From contig NZ_ATWN01000007.1 in assembly GCF_000421265.1 (NCBI RefSeq), positions 124,001 to 188,000 on the forward strand: a stretch of DNA of 64,000 nucleotides. Direction: 5' to 3'. This DNA comes from Thalassospira lucentensis MCCC 1A00383 = DSM 14000 (lineage in GTDB: Bacteria; Pseudomonadota; Alphaproteobacteria; Rhodospirillales; Thalassospiraceae). The notes under the pieces are model-generated. The model was not told the DNA's origin. It ran no database searches and saw only the letters and a program-made list of their open reading frames with translations. Of the stretch, positions 1 through 8,946 are shown piece by piece. The position numbers and the translations under genes were made by a program. The number at the start of each line of letters is the position of its first letter. The first letter of the stretch is position 1.

Positions 1-1107
1 GCGCTGCATCTCAATGGTCATGCACCCAATGGCGGTCACACGGGCCGCGTTCTGGAAATGACCGCCAAGGAAATCATCTCTACGACCGCGCCTTATGATC
101 TTGTGCGCAAGATGCGCGCATCTGTTCTGGTTCTGGGGCCGATTGTCGCACGTTGTGGTGTCGCCCGCGTTTCGCTTCCCGGTGGTTGTGCGATTGGCAA
201 CCGTCCGGTTGACCTGCACCTTAAGGCACTTGAAGCTATGGGGGCTGAAATCCACCTGACCGAGGGCTATATCGAAGCCCGCGCACCAGAAGGCCTTAAG
301 GGCGGGCATGTCCTGTTCCCGCAGGTGTCTGTTGGTGCGACGGAAAATGCCCTGATGGGAGCATCCCTTGCCGATGGTGTTGTGACCATTGCCAATGCGG
401 CCCGCGAACCCGAAGTTTCCGATCTGGCCCATTGCTTGGTTGCGATGGGGGCCGAGATCGAAGGCATCGGCACCGATACGCTTAAAGTCACCGGTAAGCC
501 GCGCCTGCATGGTGCGGAATACTCGGTGGTACCTGATCGGATCGAAACCGGCACCTACGCGATTGCCGCGGCAATTACCGGGGGCGATATTGAACTGAGC
601 GGTACGCGGCTTGAGCTGATCGACAGTCTGGTTGATGCCATGCGCAAGGCCGGGGTTGAGATCGAAGAAACCGACGATGGCATGAAGGTGCGCGGCAACC
701 GCGCAACCCTTCGCGGCGTTGATGTCATGACTGAACCTTATCCCGGTTTCCCGACTGATATGCAGGCCCAGTTCATGGCGCTGATGTCGGTGGCCAATGG
801 CGCATCCATGATCACAGAGACGATTTTTGAAAACCGCTTCATGCATGTGCCGGAATTGAGCCGCATGGGGGCGGACGTCAACGTCCATGGACGTTCGGCC
901 ATTGTGCGCGGCAGTGCGAAGCTGTCGGGGGCCGAAGTAATGGCAACCGATCTGCGTGCGTCGGTGTCGATGGTGCTTGCGGGCTTGGCAGCCGAGGGCG
1001 AGACGGTTATTAACCGTGTCTACCATCTTGATCGCGGCTATGAGCGACTGGAAGAAAAACTGAGTTCCTGCGGGGCGCAGATCGAACGTGTCCGGGTGCC
1101 GGTCTAA
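1..1107 (+). CDS. murA: UDP-N-acetylglucosamine 1-carboxyvinyltransferase, 5'-truncated by window
   Basis: MurA transfers enolpyruvate from PEP to UDP-GlcNAc, the first committed step of peptidoglycan synthesis, in the cytosol. The frame is open from base 1, so the gene starts outside the window. The 368 visible residues cover most of the EPSP-synthase-like fold. The PEP-reactive cysteine sits in [13 protein letters not shown] near visible residue 63. Since this Cys is 115 in E. coli MurA (419 residues), about 52 residues are missing upstream. Late motifs such as [10 protein letters not shown] and the C-terminal [10 protein letters not shown] fit a complete 3' end. hisG follows 59 bases later on the same strand. 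Family identity is clear; only the start is unseen. Confidence 0.96.
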   Translation, partial: ALHLNGHAPNGGHTGRVLEMTAKEIISTTAPYDLVRKMRASVLVLGPIVARCGVARVSLPGGCAIGNRPVDLHLKALEAMGAEIHLTEGYIEARAPEGLKGGHVLFPQVSVGATENALMGASLADGVVTIANAAREPEVSDLAHCLVAMGAEIEGIGTDTLKVTGKPRLHGAEYSVVPDRIETGTYAIAAAITGGDIELSGTRLELIDSLVDAMRKAGVEIEETDDGMKVRGNRATLRGVDVMTEPYPGFPTDMQAQFMALMSVANGASMITETIFENRFMHVPELSRMGADVNVHGRSAIVRGSAKLSGAEVMATDLRASVSMVLAGLAAEGETVINRVYHLDRGYERLEEKLSSCGAQIERVRVPV

Positions 1108-1166
1108 AGCCGGTTCGTGATTGGATTGCGATCCGGACAGTAAATAACGCGTAAGGCGACTGATTG

Positions 1167-1826
1167 ATGAGTGACGAAAAGCTGGTGCTGGCCCTGCCAA
1201 AGGGGCGCATTCTTGACGAGGTAATGCCGCTGGTGCGATCCGCCGGGATCGAACCGGAAGCCGCATTTGATGATCCCAAATCCCGTGCGCTTCGGTTTGC
1301 CACAAATCATCCGCATATCGATATCATTCGCGTGCGCAGCTTTGACGTTGCAACTTTTGTTGCCTTTGGTGCCGCCCATATCGGGGTGTGCGGCAATGAT
1401 GTTCTGATGGAATTTGACTATCCCGATATCTATGCGCCGCTTGATCTTAATATCGGGCATTGCCGTCTGGCTGTGGCCGAGCCCGAAGAAATGATTGACG
1501 GTGATGATCCATCGCGCTGGTCGCATGTGCGTGTTGCAACCAAATATCCCAATGTGACGCGCAATCATTTTTCCAAACGCGGTGTTCAGGCCGAATGCAT
1601 TAAACTGAACGGCGCGATGGAACTGGCACCGACCCTTGGTCTGTGCCGTCGCATTGTCGATCTGGTATCGACGGGCAATACGCTTAAGGCCAATGGCCTG
1701 CGCGAGATTGAACATATTGCCGATGTGACGTCACGCCTGATCGTCAACCGGGCCGCGCTTAAAACCCGTCCGACCGATGTTCAGCCATGGATTGACCGTT
1801 TCTCCGAGGTGCTCAATGCCGCTTAA
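1167..1826 (+). CDS. hisG: ATP phosphoribosyltransferase, short form
   Basis: HisG catalyses the first step of histidine synthesis, joining ATP and PRPP. The 219-residue length marks the short form, which in known systems lacks the C-terminal regulatory domain and needs HisZ as partner; no hisZ is in this window. The N-terminal LALPKGRIL and the PRPP-binding [14 protein letters not shown] near the C-terminus are present. I chose ATG 1167 rather than TTG 1164 immediately before it; an AAGG stretch lies about 10 bases upstream. The 3' end overlaps hisD by 11 bases, so the two are probably translated together. Confidence 0.95.
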   Translation: MSDEKLVLALPKGRILDEVMPLVRSAGIEPEAAFDDPKSRALRFATNHPHIDIIRVRSFDVATFVAFGAAHIGVCGNDVLMEFDYPDIYAPLDLNIGHCRLAVAEPEEMIDGDDPSRWSHVRVATKYPNVTRNHFSKRGVQAECIKLNGAMELAPTLGLCRRIVDLVSTGNTLKANGLREIEHIADVTSRLIVNRAALKTRPTDVQPWIDRFSEVLNAA

Positions 1827-3111
1827 GCTTTCTATTACCGATGCCGGGTTTGAGGAAGATTTCGTCAAACTTCTCGGCATGAAGCGCGAATCTGATGCCG
1901 ATGTTGATGCGGCTGTTGCCAACATCATTGCCGATGTGCGCGCACGTGGTGACGAAGCGGTATGTGAATATACCAACCGTTTTGACCGTCTTAATATTGA
2001 TGCCAGTGGTATGGCGGTGACGGCGGCCGAGGTTGATGCTGCCTTAGACGAAGTTGATGCCGATCTGCTTAAGTCGCTGGAACTGGCGGCAACGCGCATT
2101 CGCTCCTACCACGAAAAGCAGATGCCAACCGATGAACGCTACACCGATGAAACAGGTGTTGAGCTTGGCTGGCGCTGGCGGGCTGTGTCGGCGGCGGGGC
2201 TGTATGTCCCCGGTGGTTTGGCATCTTATCCGTCATCGGTTCTGATGAATGCCATCCCGGCCAAGGTTGCCGGGGTTGAGCGTCTTGTCATGGTGGTACC
2301 AACCCCGGACAATAAAATGAACCCGCTGGTACTGGCTGCGGCCCGCATTGCCGGTGTGGACGAGATTTACCGCATCGGTGGCGCGCAGGCGGTTGCGGCC
2401 CTTGCCTATGGTACGCAAACCATTAAGCCGGTTGATAAGATCGTTGGCCCGGGCAATGCCTTTGTCGCGGCGGCAAAACGCCGCGTATTCGGGCAGGTAG
2501 GCATTGACATGATTGCCGGTCCGTCGGAAATCCTTGTGGTCGCCGATGGTTCTAACGATCCAAGCTGGGTGGCGGCAGACCTTTTGTCGCAGGCTGAACA
2601 TGATCCGGTTGCGCAATCGATCCTGATCACCGATGACGCCGGTTTTGCCGACCGTGTGCAAGTCGCGATTGACGCGCATCTGGAAAAATTGCCGCGTGCG
2701 GAAATCGCCGGGGCAAGCTGGCGCGACTTTGGTGCAATTGTCTTGGTGGAAAATCTGTCGCAGGCTCCGGCCCTTGTGGATCGGATCGCCCCGGAGCATC
2801 TGGAATTGGCGGTGGATGACCCGGACGCACTGGCAGAAGACATTCATCATGCAGGTGCGATTTTCCTGGGCCGTTACACGCCAGAAGCCATTGGTGACTA
2901 TGTTGCCGGGCCAAACCACGTGCTGCCAACGGCCCGTTCGGCACGGTTTTCTTCCGGTCTTGGTGTGCTTGATTTTGTTAAGCGGTCATCGCTGATCAAA
3001 TGCACCCCGGAAAGCCTGGCCAAGATCGGACCAGCGGCAATTGCGCTTGCGGAAAGTGAAGGTTTGCAGGCACACGGACTTTCAGTGGCGATCCGGTCAA
3101 ACCAGATGTAA
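1816..3111 (+). CDS. hisD: histidinol dehydrogenase
   Basis: HisD carries out the last two oxidations of histidine synthesis (histidinol to histidine), using NAD and zinc. The 431-residue product has the family motifs [22 protein letters not shown] and AEHDP. The catalytic Glu-His pair lies in APEHLEL near residues 327-328. Translation probably begins at ATG 1816 inside the end of hisG, with CCGAGG just upstream; an ATG-like start at 1777 would add 13 residues not typical of the family. Together with hisG this is a partial his cluster. The intervening pathway genes are not here. Confidence 0.96.
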   Translation: MPLKLSITDAGFEEDFVKLLGMKRESDADVDAAVANIIADVRARGDEAVCEYTNRFDRLNIDASGMAVTAAEVDAALDEVDADLLKSLELAATRIRSYHEKQMPTDERYTDETGVELGWRWRAVSAAGLYVPGGLASYPSSVLMNAIPAKVAGVERLVMVVPTPDNKMNPLVLAAARIAGVDEIYRIGGAQAVAALAYGTQTIKPVDKIVGPGNAFVAAAKRRVFGQVGIDMIAGPSEILVVADGSNDPSWVAADLLSQAEHDPVAQSILITDDAGFADRVQVAIDAHLEKLPRAEIAGASWRDFGAIVLVENLSQAPALVDRIAPEHLELAVDDPDALAEDIHHAGAIFLGRYTPEAIGDYVAGPNHVLPTARSARFSSGLGVLDFVKRSSLIKCTPESLAKIGPAAIALAESEGLQAHGLSVAIRSNQM

Positions 3112-3164
3112 GCTGTGTTATGCTGTTGCAGTGCAGCGTGTAAGGGGACCGCAGGGAGAGAGCC

Positions 3165-3641
3165 ATGGCAAAGAACCAATGTATCGCTGGTATCTATCTT
3201 GACGAAAAGTACAAGGTGCGTCGCCGTCCCGAGGTCGAACACGAACAGGCTGTCGCGATTTATGACCTGCTCGAAGATAACCATTTTGAGCCTGCTGGCG
3301 GGTTCGAAGGGCCGTATTCGGTCCATATGCGCATCGAAGAAAACCGCATCTATATGGATGTGCGCGGCGATGATGACAGTGAAAACCTGACCACCATTCC
3401 CGTGCCATTGTCGCCGTTTCGCCGCATCGTCAAAGATTACTTCATGATCTGCGAAAGCTATTATGACGCGATCAAAAAGGCCAGTGCATCACAGATCGAA
3501 ACCATTGATATGGCGCGTCGAGGGTTGCACAACGAAGGGTCGGAGCAATTGCGCGAGCTTCTGGCTGAGAAGGTGACAGTTGATGAAAATACTGCACGTC
3601 GCCTGTTTACCCTGATTTGCGTCCTTCACATCCGGGGTTAA
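3165..3641 (+). CDS. UPF0262 family protein
   Basis: A 158-residue soluble protein that I recognise as the alphaproteobacterial UPF0262 family, function unknown. No signal peptide or membrane segment is visible. It is rich in charged residues, with a conserved-looking PLSPFRRIVKDYF core and a C-terminal RRLFTLICVLHIRG. The start ATG 3165 follows a purine-rich GGGAGAG ribosome-binding site. It sits 53 bases after hisD and 6 bases before a phosphatase gene, an order I recall as common in Alphaproteobacteria. The coupling to the phosphatase suggests co-expression. No function should be inferred beyond that. Confidence 0.85.
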   Translation: MAKNQCIAGIYLDEKYKVRRRPEVEHEQAVAIYDLLEDNHFEPAGGFEGPYSVHMRIEENRIYMDVRGDDDSENLTTIPVPLSPFRRIVKDYFMICESYYDAIKKASASQIETIDMARRGLHNEGSEQLRELLAEKVTVDENTARRLFTLICVLHIRG

Positions 3642-3647
3642 GGCACA

Positions 3648-4094
3648 GTGGCAGAAGAGCTTCCCGGATCGGTTCTCTTTGCCTGTAGTTTCAATGCCGT
3701 TCGTTCGGTGATGGCGGCGGCCATCATGCGCCATTATCACGGGACGCGCATTTATGTCGAAAGCTGCGGTCTGCGCGCTGGTGAGGTTGATGGTTTTGCC
3801 ATTGCCGTGATGGATGAAATCGGTCTGGACATTTCCTCATACAAATCCAAAACGTTTGATCAGCTTGAAGACGGGTTCTTTGATCTCATCATCACCATGT
3901 CACCAGAAGCCCAGCATCGTGCGGTCGAAATGACCCGCACCATGGCCTGTGATGTTGAATTCTGGAATACCTTCGATGCCACCATTGTCGAAGGATCGCG
4001 TGAAACGCGGCTTGAGGCCTACCGTCAGGTGCGTGATCAGATCAAAAATCGCATCCTCGATCGTTTCCCGGTCGGACCTTCGCCAAAAGTCTGA
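3648..4094 (+). CDS. low-molecular-weight protein-tyrosine phosphatase family protein
   Basis: The 148-residue product belongs to the LMW phosphotyrosine phosphatase/arsenate reductase fold. The phosphate-binding C-x5-R loop is CSFNAVRS, with nucleophile Cys13 and Arg19. A family ITMSPEAQ segment follows. The usual DPY-like general-acid loop near the C-terminus is replaced by FWNTFDAT, so the true substrate (phosphotyrosine, arsenate or other) is open. The start is GTG 3648, only 6 bases after the UPF0262 stop; no ATG in the right place is available. It runs tail-to-tail into the GNAT gene with no gap at all. Confidence 0.8.
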   Translation: MAEELPGSVLFACSFNAVRSVMAAAIMRHYHGTRIYVESCGLRAGEVDGFAIAVMDEIGLDISSYKSKTFDQLEDGFFDLIITMSPEAQHRAVEMTRTMACDVEFWNTFDATIVEGSRETRLEAYRQVRDQIKNRILDRFPVGPSPKV

Positions 4095-4601
4095 TTATTT
4101 GTTTTGGGCAAGATCGGTAAACGCGTCACCATCAAGAACAAAGATCTTTTCTTCATCGGCAGGACGCATGCCGAGTTTTTCATAGAACCGCTGACCGATG
4201 ACGTTTTGGGCATCAACTGATAGCCTGATATAGGTTTTGCCTTGCGCATGCGCCTGTTTGGCGACAGCTTGAACCAGATTTCGCGCAAGGCTGCCCCCTG
4301 GCTGTGCCCCGCGATGAGACGGGGCGACATACAGGTCCTGAATATAAAGCCCGGCCTGTCCACGGAACGTTGAATAGCTGGGGAAATACAGACAAAGCGC
4401 AACCGGAGTGCTGTTTTCGGTCGCGATCATGGCCTCAAAGGCGGGGGTATTTCCAAACCCGTCCCGGACAAGATCGTCTGGACTGCTTTTAAATTTGTCC
4501 TTGCATCCGGTGGCAGCAGCAATCTGAAACAGCATTGCATGAAGGGCCGGGACGTCATCCTTTTGTGCCAGACGGATGTCAGGTTGGTTCTTTGTCGACA
4601 T
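4095..4601 (-). CDS. GNAT family N-acetyltransferase
   Basis: A single-domain GNAT protein of 168 residues predicted to move an acetyl group from acetyl-CoA to an unknown amine. The acetyl-CoA binding region is the YVAPSHRGAQPGG stretch, followed by the helix SLARNLVQAVAKQA. The C-terminal NVIGQRFYEKLGM is typical of motif B. The start was set at ATG 4601, giving MSTKNQPDIRLA; the frame stays open 25 codons upstream but that part looks unlike protein. Its last base abuts the end of the phosphatase gene on the opposite strand, and no terminator hairpin separates them. Confidence 0.8.
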   Translation of the reverse strand: MSTKNQPDIRLAQKDDVPALHAMLFQIAAATGCKDKFKSSPDDLVRDGFGNTPAFEAMIATENSTPVALCLYFPSYSTFRGQAGLYIQDLYVAPSHRGAQPGGSLARNLVQAVAKQAHAQGKTYIRLSVDAQNVIGQRFYEKLGMRPADEEKIFVLDGDAFTDLAQNK

Positions 4602-4880
4602 GGCGGTTGGTTCCAAAGGGCTAAGGTCAGGACCTATTAATGCGAAAGACTCCAGACAATAGAACCGATTAGGCACCCCAGCAAAGAGCCAAAACCACAG
4701 GCAGCCATCATAAGCCGTCGTAACGCGGGCCTATAAACGCATCAACAGCCGTTGCCATGCCGTGTATGCAGTGCTGGAACGCCGAGGGGGTGGTGTGAAA
4801 GGACTTGACCTTTTGCCCGGTTCAGAGCAGTTTGCGCCCCACCGGTATTTTGATATTGCAATACGAAAGCTAGGAGTCAC

Positions 4881-5099
4881 ATGGCTAAAGAAGACGTTAT
4901 CGAGTTTCAGGGCACTGTCGTTGAACTTCTGCCCAACGCGATGTTCCGCGTGAAGCTGGACAATGACCACGAAATCCTTGCTCATACCTCGGGCAAAATG
5001 CGTAAGAACCGTATTCGTGTTCTCGCAGGGGACCGTGTCAGCGTCGAAATGACCCCTTATGACCTGACCAAGGGTCGTATCACCTTCCGTTTCAAGTAA
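4881..5099 (+). CDS. infA: translation initiation factor IF-1
   Basis: IF-1 binds the A site of the 30S subunit during initiation. The 72-residue OB-fold protein is full length and matches the family throughout: [29 protein letters not shown] and the terminal [12 protein letters not shown] 4881 follows a strong AGGAG at about 4871-4875. It starts the conserved infA-maf-RNase E/G-yacG order. The 279 bases upstream, back to the GNAT start, hold no other gene I can support. Confidence 0.98.
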   Translation: MAKEDVIEFQGTVVELLPNAMFRVKLDNDHEILAHTSGKMRKNRIRVLAGDRVSVEMTPYDLTKGRITFRFK

Positions 5100-5245
5100 T
5101 TTGAAACCTGCTTACAGCGTAAATTGACCTTGTCTGGCGTGCGGTTTACCTTTGCGCCCAAGGGCAATTGTTCTGTGTATGGAACGCGTGTGACAAGGTC
5201 ACATCGCGAACCAAGGGTAAAGATCCGACATCCGGGAGCCGCGTC

Positions 5246-5827
5246 TTGTCGAAACTGATACTGGCCTCTGCATCGCCGCGCCGTCTTGAGCTGCTTGCGC
5301 AGATCGGAATTGTGCCAGATCAGGTTGCCCCGGCGGATATCGACGAAACGCCAGCGGCCGACGAAAGTCCGCGCCGACTTGCCTTGCGCCTTGCCGAAGA
5401 AAAAGCCCGTGCCGTTGCCAAAAGCAATGGCGGGGCTTTTGTCCTTGCCGCCGATACTGTTGTTGCCTGCGGAACCCGCGCGCTGGGCAAGGCATCCGAT
5501 GAACGCGAAGCGCGCAAATTCCTGACCCTTCTTTCTGGTCGTCGCCATCGTGTTTACGGCGGTGTCTGTCTGATTGCGCCGGATGGCACTGAGCGGTCCC
5601 GCGTGATCGAAACACAGGTTAAATTCCGAACCCTCGGTACCGAAGACCTTGACCGTTATCTTTCGCATGACGAATGGAAAGGCAAGGCAGGTGCCTATGC
5701 CATTCAGGGCCATGCGGCGACCTTTATCAAGGCGATTTCCGGCTCCTATTCCAATGTCGTCGGGCTGTCGCTCTGTGAGGTGGACGGCCTCCTGCGTGGT
5801 CTTGGCTACCCCGTCAAAGAGGTCTGA
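5246..5827 (+). CDS. maf: Maf family nucleotide pyrophosphatase
   Basis: Maf proteins hydrolyse non-canonical or modified nucleoside triphosphates, such as dTTP, UTP and methylated forms, to monophosphates. The family motif ASASPRR is at residues 7-13, the catalytic-site AADTVV is in the middle, and GAYAIQG is near residue 150. I place the start at TTG 5246, giving MSKLILASASPRR, because GGGAG at 5233-5237 is well spaced and the 26 codons upstream are not family-like. The 193-residue length is normal. The stop lies 2 bases before the RNase E/G start, so they are likely co-translated. Confidence 0.9.
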   Translation: MSKLILASASPRRLELLAQIGIVPDQVAPADIDETPAADESPRRLALRLAEEKARAVAKSNGGAFVLAADTVVACGTRALGKASDEREARKFLTLLSGRRHRVYGGVCLIAPDGTERSRVIETQVKFRTLGTEDLDRYLSHDEWKGKAGAYAIQGHAATFIKAISGSYSNVVGLSLCEVDGLLRGLGYPVKEV

Positions 5828-5829
5828 TC

Positions 5830-7245
5830 ATGACAGCTGGCGTACCCCCAAAAGGCCGCCTGCTCATTGACGCTGTTGCGCTTGAACGGCGCATTGCCCT
5901 TATTGAACAGGGGCGCCTTTCGCGTCTTTGGATTGATCGTGGTGGGCCTGCACGGTTTGACCTTCATCTTGGCCGGGTGTCAAAGGTTCTGCCGGAAATG
6001 GCCGCGGCGATGGTGGCCCTTGAGGGGCTTGATGACGGTCTGCTGCCGTTTGATCGCTACACCGGGCCACTTCATGAAGGCCAATGGGTGCTGGTGCAGA
6101 TTTCCCGGCTTGGCTTTGAAGACAAGGGTGTGAAGCTCACCGGGCGGATTGCCATCGAAGGGCTGGGCATGATCCTGCGCCCGCACGGCAAACAGATCGA
6201 ACTTCCCCGGAAACTCAAGGACGAAGGCCGTCGTGCCGATTTGGCGCGTCACCTCAAATCGCTTCAGACTGATGATGATGGCATCATGCTGCGCAGTCAT
6301 GCCCTTGAGTGGGACGGGGCAGCACTGTCGGGCGAATATCAACTGTTGCGCCGCCAATGGCAGGCCGCGACCGCAGCGCTGGCTGATCCTAAAAAACCGC
6401 AACGGATATCGCCTGCGCAGTCTGAGGTCGATCAGATGATCGAACGCCACCTGATGGCGGGGGGCGCATGCGTCGTCGATGGAACGAATGAATTTGTGCG
6501 CCTGCGCGGCATTTTAAAGGCCCGTGGTGTGCCAGACGACAATCTTGCCCGTCACACTGGGGCGCAGCTTTTGTTTGCCGCCAGTGATCTTGAAATCGAT
6601 CTTGAAGACGAGATGAACATGGCGTTGTCGTCACGGGTGGAACTTCCCGGTGGCGGCTGGATCGCGGTTGACCCGGCAACCGCACTTTGTGCGATTGATG
6701 TGAACGCTGGTGGGGGCGATGCAGGCCGGGATAGTGAAGCCCGTGCGATTGAGCTTAATGCTCGTGCGGCCATAGAAATCGTTCATCAAATCCGCTTGCG
6801 CAATATTGGCGGATTGATTGTGATTGACCCCTTGCGGGTGAAATCGCGTGCCGGACGCGACAGGTTTGATGTCGTTCTGCGCGAAACTTTCGGGGCGGAG
6901 CTTGAAGGGGCTGTTCAAATTGGCGGGTTCACACGGCTTGGCCTGTTTGAGTTTAGCCGCCAGCGGTCGGGCGAATCGCTTCGTGAGCGGATGCAGGTAA
7001 AGTCAGACACGCACAGACTTTCAAACCAAACGGCGCTTAATGCGGTCATCCGTCATGTGATTGGCGACTGTCGCAACGGTCTCGTCGGGGCGGTTAAGCT
7101 TTATGTGGCTCCGGCGATTGCCGAACGACTTGCGTTGAATGAAAATGGTGCAAACATCTTGCGAAATGAATTGGGGGTTACCCCTGAAATCATCGCAGAC
7201 CCGATGCTAAGCGAAGATGCCTACCGGTTGGAGAAAAAGACATGA
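5830..7245 (+). CDS. rng: ribonuclease E/G family protein, short form
   Basis: A 471-residue RNase E/G catalytic-core protein, expected to cut single-stranded RNA in rRNA maturation or mRNA decay. The Mg-binding aspartates of the DNase I-like subdomain are visible as Asp290 in CAIDVNAG and Asp333 in IVIDPL, spaced 43 residues apart as in E. coli RNase E (303/346). The S1-like N-terminal region ([13 protein letters not shown]) is present. Unlike RNase E and G, the zinc-link CPxC motif expected after ESLRERM is absent, so the tetramer-linking zinc may be missing. Its stop overlaps yacG by ATGA. It may be a paralogue of a full-length RNase E elsewhere. Confidence 0.88.
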   Translation: MTAGVPPKGRLLIDAVALERRIALIEQGRLSRLWIDRGGPARFDLHLGRVSKVLPEMAAAMVALEGLDDGLLPFDRYTGPLHEGQWVLVQISRLGFEDKGVKLTGRIAIEGLGMILRPHGKQIELPRKLKDEGRRADLARHLKSLQTDDDGIMLRSHALEWDGAALSGEYQLLRRQWQAATAALADPKKPQRISPAQSEVDQMIERHLMAGGACVVDGTNEFVRLRGILKARGVPDDNLARHTGAQLLFAASDLEIDLEDEMNMALSSRVELPGGGWIAVDPATALCAIDVNAGGGDAGRDSEARAIELNARAAIEIVHQIRLRNIGGLIVIDPLRVKSRAGRDRFDVVLRETFGAELEGAVQIGGFTRLGLFEFSRQRSGESLRERMQVKSDTHRLSNQTALNAVIRHVIGDCRNGLVGAVKLYVAPAIAERLALNENGANILRNELGVTPEIIADPMLSEDAYRLEKKT

Positions 7246-7442
7246 CAGAAAAAAACACAGCAAAAACAGCAGGGTCGGGCTGCCCTGTTTGTGACAAGCC
7301 GGTTGAAGAAAAATACAAGCCGTTCTGCTCGAAACGCTGTGCGGATCTTGACCTTGGGAAATGGTTGAATGAAAGCTACGCAATTCCCGCAGCCGAGCCG
7401 CCCGAGTATCTCGAAGACCTTGAAGATGAAGAAGAATTTTAA
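7242..7442 (+). CDS. yacG: DNA gyrase inhibitor / zinc-binding protein YacG
   Basis: A 66-residue protein of the YacG family; the E. coli homologue binds zinc and inhibits DNA gyrase. Four cysteines form the zinc site: Cys14 and Cys17 in CPVC, then Cys29 and Cys33 in CSKRC. The C-terminal tail is strongly acidic (EDLEDEEEF), as expected for the family. ATG 7242 overlaps the RNase E/G stop (ATGA), implying translational coupling. tRNA-Phe follows about 105 bases later. Confidence 0.93.
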   Translation: MTEKNTAKTAGSGCPVCDKPVEEKYKPFCSKRCADLDLGKWLNESYAIPAAEPPEYLEDLEDEEEF

Positions 7443-7460
7443 CGGGAAAAAAAATGCGAT

Positions 7461-7496
7461 TTGAGTCTGGACAAGCCCCAAAGGAGTTTGTATAAC
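7461..7496 (+). promoter_or_regulatory. candidate promoter for tRNA-Phe
   Basis: A TATAAC hexamer at 7491-7496 lies about 50 bases before the tRNA. The best upstream partner is the CTGGAC around 7467-7472, 18 bases away. The -35 match is weak, so the tRNA could also be read from the yacG operon. Confidence 0.3.
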
Positions 7497-7547
7497 CCGG
7501 CTCGTTCCGCAGGGGACACTCTGGAAACAGAGATGAAAGATTAAGAT

Positions 7548-7623
7548 GCCCAGATAGCTCAGTTGGTAGAGCAGTGGACTGAAAATCCGCGTGTCGGTGG
7601 TTCGAACCCGCCTCTGGGCACCA
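7548..7623 (+). tRNA. tRNA-Phe (GAA)
   Basis: The 76-base sequence folds as a full cloverleaf. The 7-bp acceptor pairs GCCCAGA with TCTGGGC, followed by discriminator A and an encoded CCA (7621-7623). The D arm is GCTC...GAGC. The anticodon stem is GTGGA/TCCGC with one G-U pair, and the loop CTGAAAA carries GAA. The T stem is GGTGG/CCGCC around TTCGAAC. A strong terminator follows within 20 bases. Confidence 0.98.
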
Positions 7624-7637
7624 TCTTTCATAAAACA

Positions 7638-7670
7638 AAAAAGACCCGGCTTTCATAGCCGGGTCTTTTT
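7638..7670 (+). terminator. bidirectional rho-independent terminator
   Basis: AAGACCCGGC and GCCGGGTCTT form a long GC-rich stem around a TTTCATA loop, with A and T runs on both sides. It ends the tRNA-Phe transcript and, read on the other strand, the lipoprotein gene ending at 7686. Confidence 0.9.
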
Positions 7671-7685
7671 GATTCCGGGTCTATG

Positions 7686-8693
7686 TCAGACTTTGTTGTC
7701 TGGAATCCAAAGTGTGAATTCAACACCCTCATCATCCTGATCAGTTCCTTCGCCAATCAGGTTGCGTTTGTCATCAAGGGTGAATGTACCCGACGCAAAT
7801 GCCCCTTTGGTACAATTTGCAAACCATGTGCCTTCTGTCGGGGCGTCGTTTTTGGTTACGCTCAGTTGTGCTTTGCATTGCGAACTGTTTGGGCCGACAA
7901 ACTCAAGTGTCCCGCCATAATCTTTGAGCGACACCTTGGTATCGAGATGCCCATCGGTCAGCTTGCTTCCCCAAGTCATTGCGATGGTGCGATCATAGGT
8001 GCCCATTCTGGCGCTGGACCAGTTACCGCCTTGTGCACCCGAAGTCTTGGTTCTCGTCATCGCGCATGCTGGAGTAGGTAGCGCCATTACCCGCGCTGCA
8101 TAGGCGTCACGGTCATCGACCAGACTGATGTTATGGGTCAATTTTGCGATGTCGAAATCAGCGTTCCCGCAGTAGACAACAGTGACGATTGAATCGATGC
8201 CGCCGCGATCGTTGTCGTAAATTTTGCGGCCATTTGTCGCACGGAAGCCGAATTTGGCGACTTTACATTGCGAACTTTCGCCAATTTTGGCGTCAGCATA
8301 ATAGCCCACTGCCTTCCCATTCACGTTTGACGTGATCGGATAGGTTTTCAATACTGTCACATTTGATGTTTCGAATGTGTCTCGGAATTGCGCTTCGTCT
8401 GCAAGTTCCTGTTCGCTTTGTGGGGTGAACCAGACATCAAATGTATATGCATTTGTGACCAGACCCTGCCCGCAGGCCAGTTCCCATCTTTCGTTCTGGA
8501 CTTGACCATTGTTACGATCACTCTGTTCGAGCTTGGTCACCGGAATGTTCGAGGCCGTCGGCACGTTAAACCGTGACTTGCCAATCGGTACTTCTTTCCA
8601 TTCTGAAAATGCATAATCTCTGGTGGTCTGGCACCCGGCCAGCAACAGTGTTGTCCCCAAAACGGCGAACCCGATAAGTTTCTTGGTGTTCAT
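7686..8693 (-). CDS. lipoprotein of unknown family, paralogue A
   Basis: The 335-residue product begins with a lipoprotein signal peptide: positively charged MNTKK, a hydrophobic core, and lipobox LLAGC with lipidated Cys20. It should be anchored in the envelope. I do not recognise a named domain. It is clearly related to the next gene upstream: both share CQTTR, FSEWKE, RFN, RNNGQV, LACG, YYAD, YDNDRG, YCG and a terminal GTDQ motif. Several cysteines line up between the two, suggesting conserved disulfides. The C-terminal 80 residues (NLIGEGTDQDD) look beta-rich. The terminator at 7638-7670 ends it. Function unknown; confidence refers to the gene being real. Confidence 0.8.
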   Translation of the reverse strand: MNTKKLIGFAVLGTTLLLAGCQTTRDYAFSEWKEVPIGKSRFNVPTASNIPVTKLEQSDRNNGQVQNERWELACGQGLVTNAYTFDVWFTPQSEQELADEAQFRDTFETSNVTVLKTYPITSNVNGKAVGYYADAKIGESSQCKVAKFGFRATNGRKIYDNDRGGIDSIVTVVYCGNADFDIAKLTHNISLVDDRDAYAARVMALPTPACAMTRTKTSGAQGGNWSSARMGTYDRTIAMTWGSKLTDGHLDTKVSLKDYGGTLEFVGPNSSQCKAQLSVTKNDAPTEGTWFANCTKGAFASGTFTLDDKRNLIGEGTDQDDEGVEFTLWIPDNKV

Positions 8694-8887
8694 TATTACC
8701 CTCTAGATTGTATGTCCCACGATGAGGATAGCCACTATTGGCAGGTTTGAGACCTGTTCGAAAGTGGTGGAAATGCGGTTTTCTAATATGTTTTTTAGGT
8801 ATCTGGTCGCTCTTAAGTAAGCGTCAGTCTCATCATTCAGAAGTGGAGACCTGCAGCAAATGCCAAGTGTTGGAGGTCAGGCGAAGC

Positions 8888-8930
8888 AAAATGCCGCAAA
8901 CATCAATTCTTGGATGTTTGCGGCATTTTT
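8888..8930 (-). terminator. rho-independent terminator of lipoprotein B
   Basis: A 17-bp perfect stem (AAAATGCCGCAAACATC with its complement) around a short loop. On the minus strand it lies just after the stop of the 8947-9915 gene. The stem also has a T run on the plus strand, so it may be bidirectional. Confidence 0.85.
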
Positions 8931-8946
8931 GTGGGATCTGTTGGGG

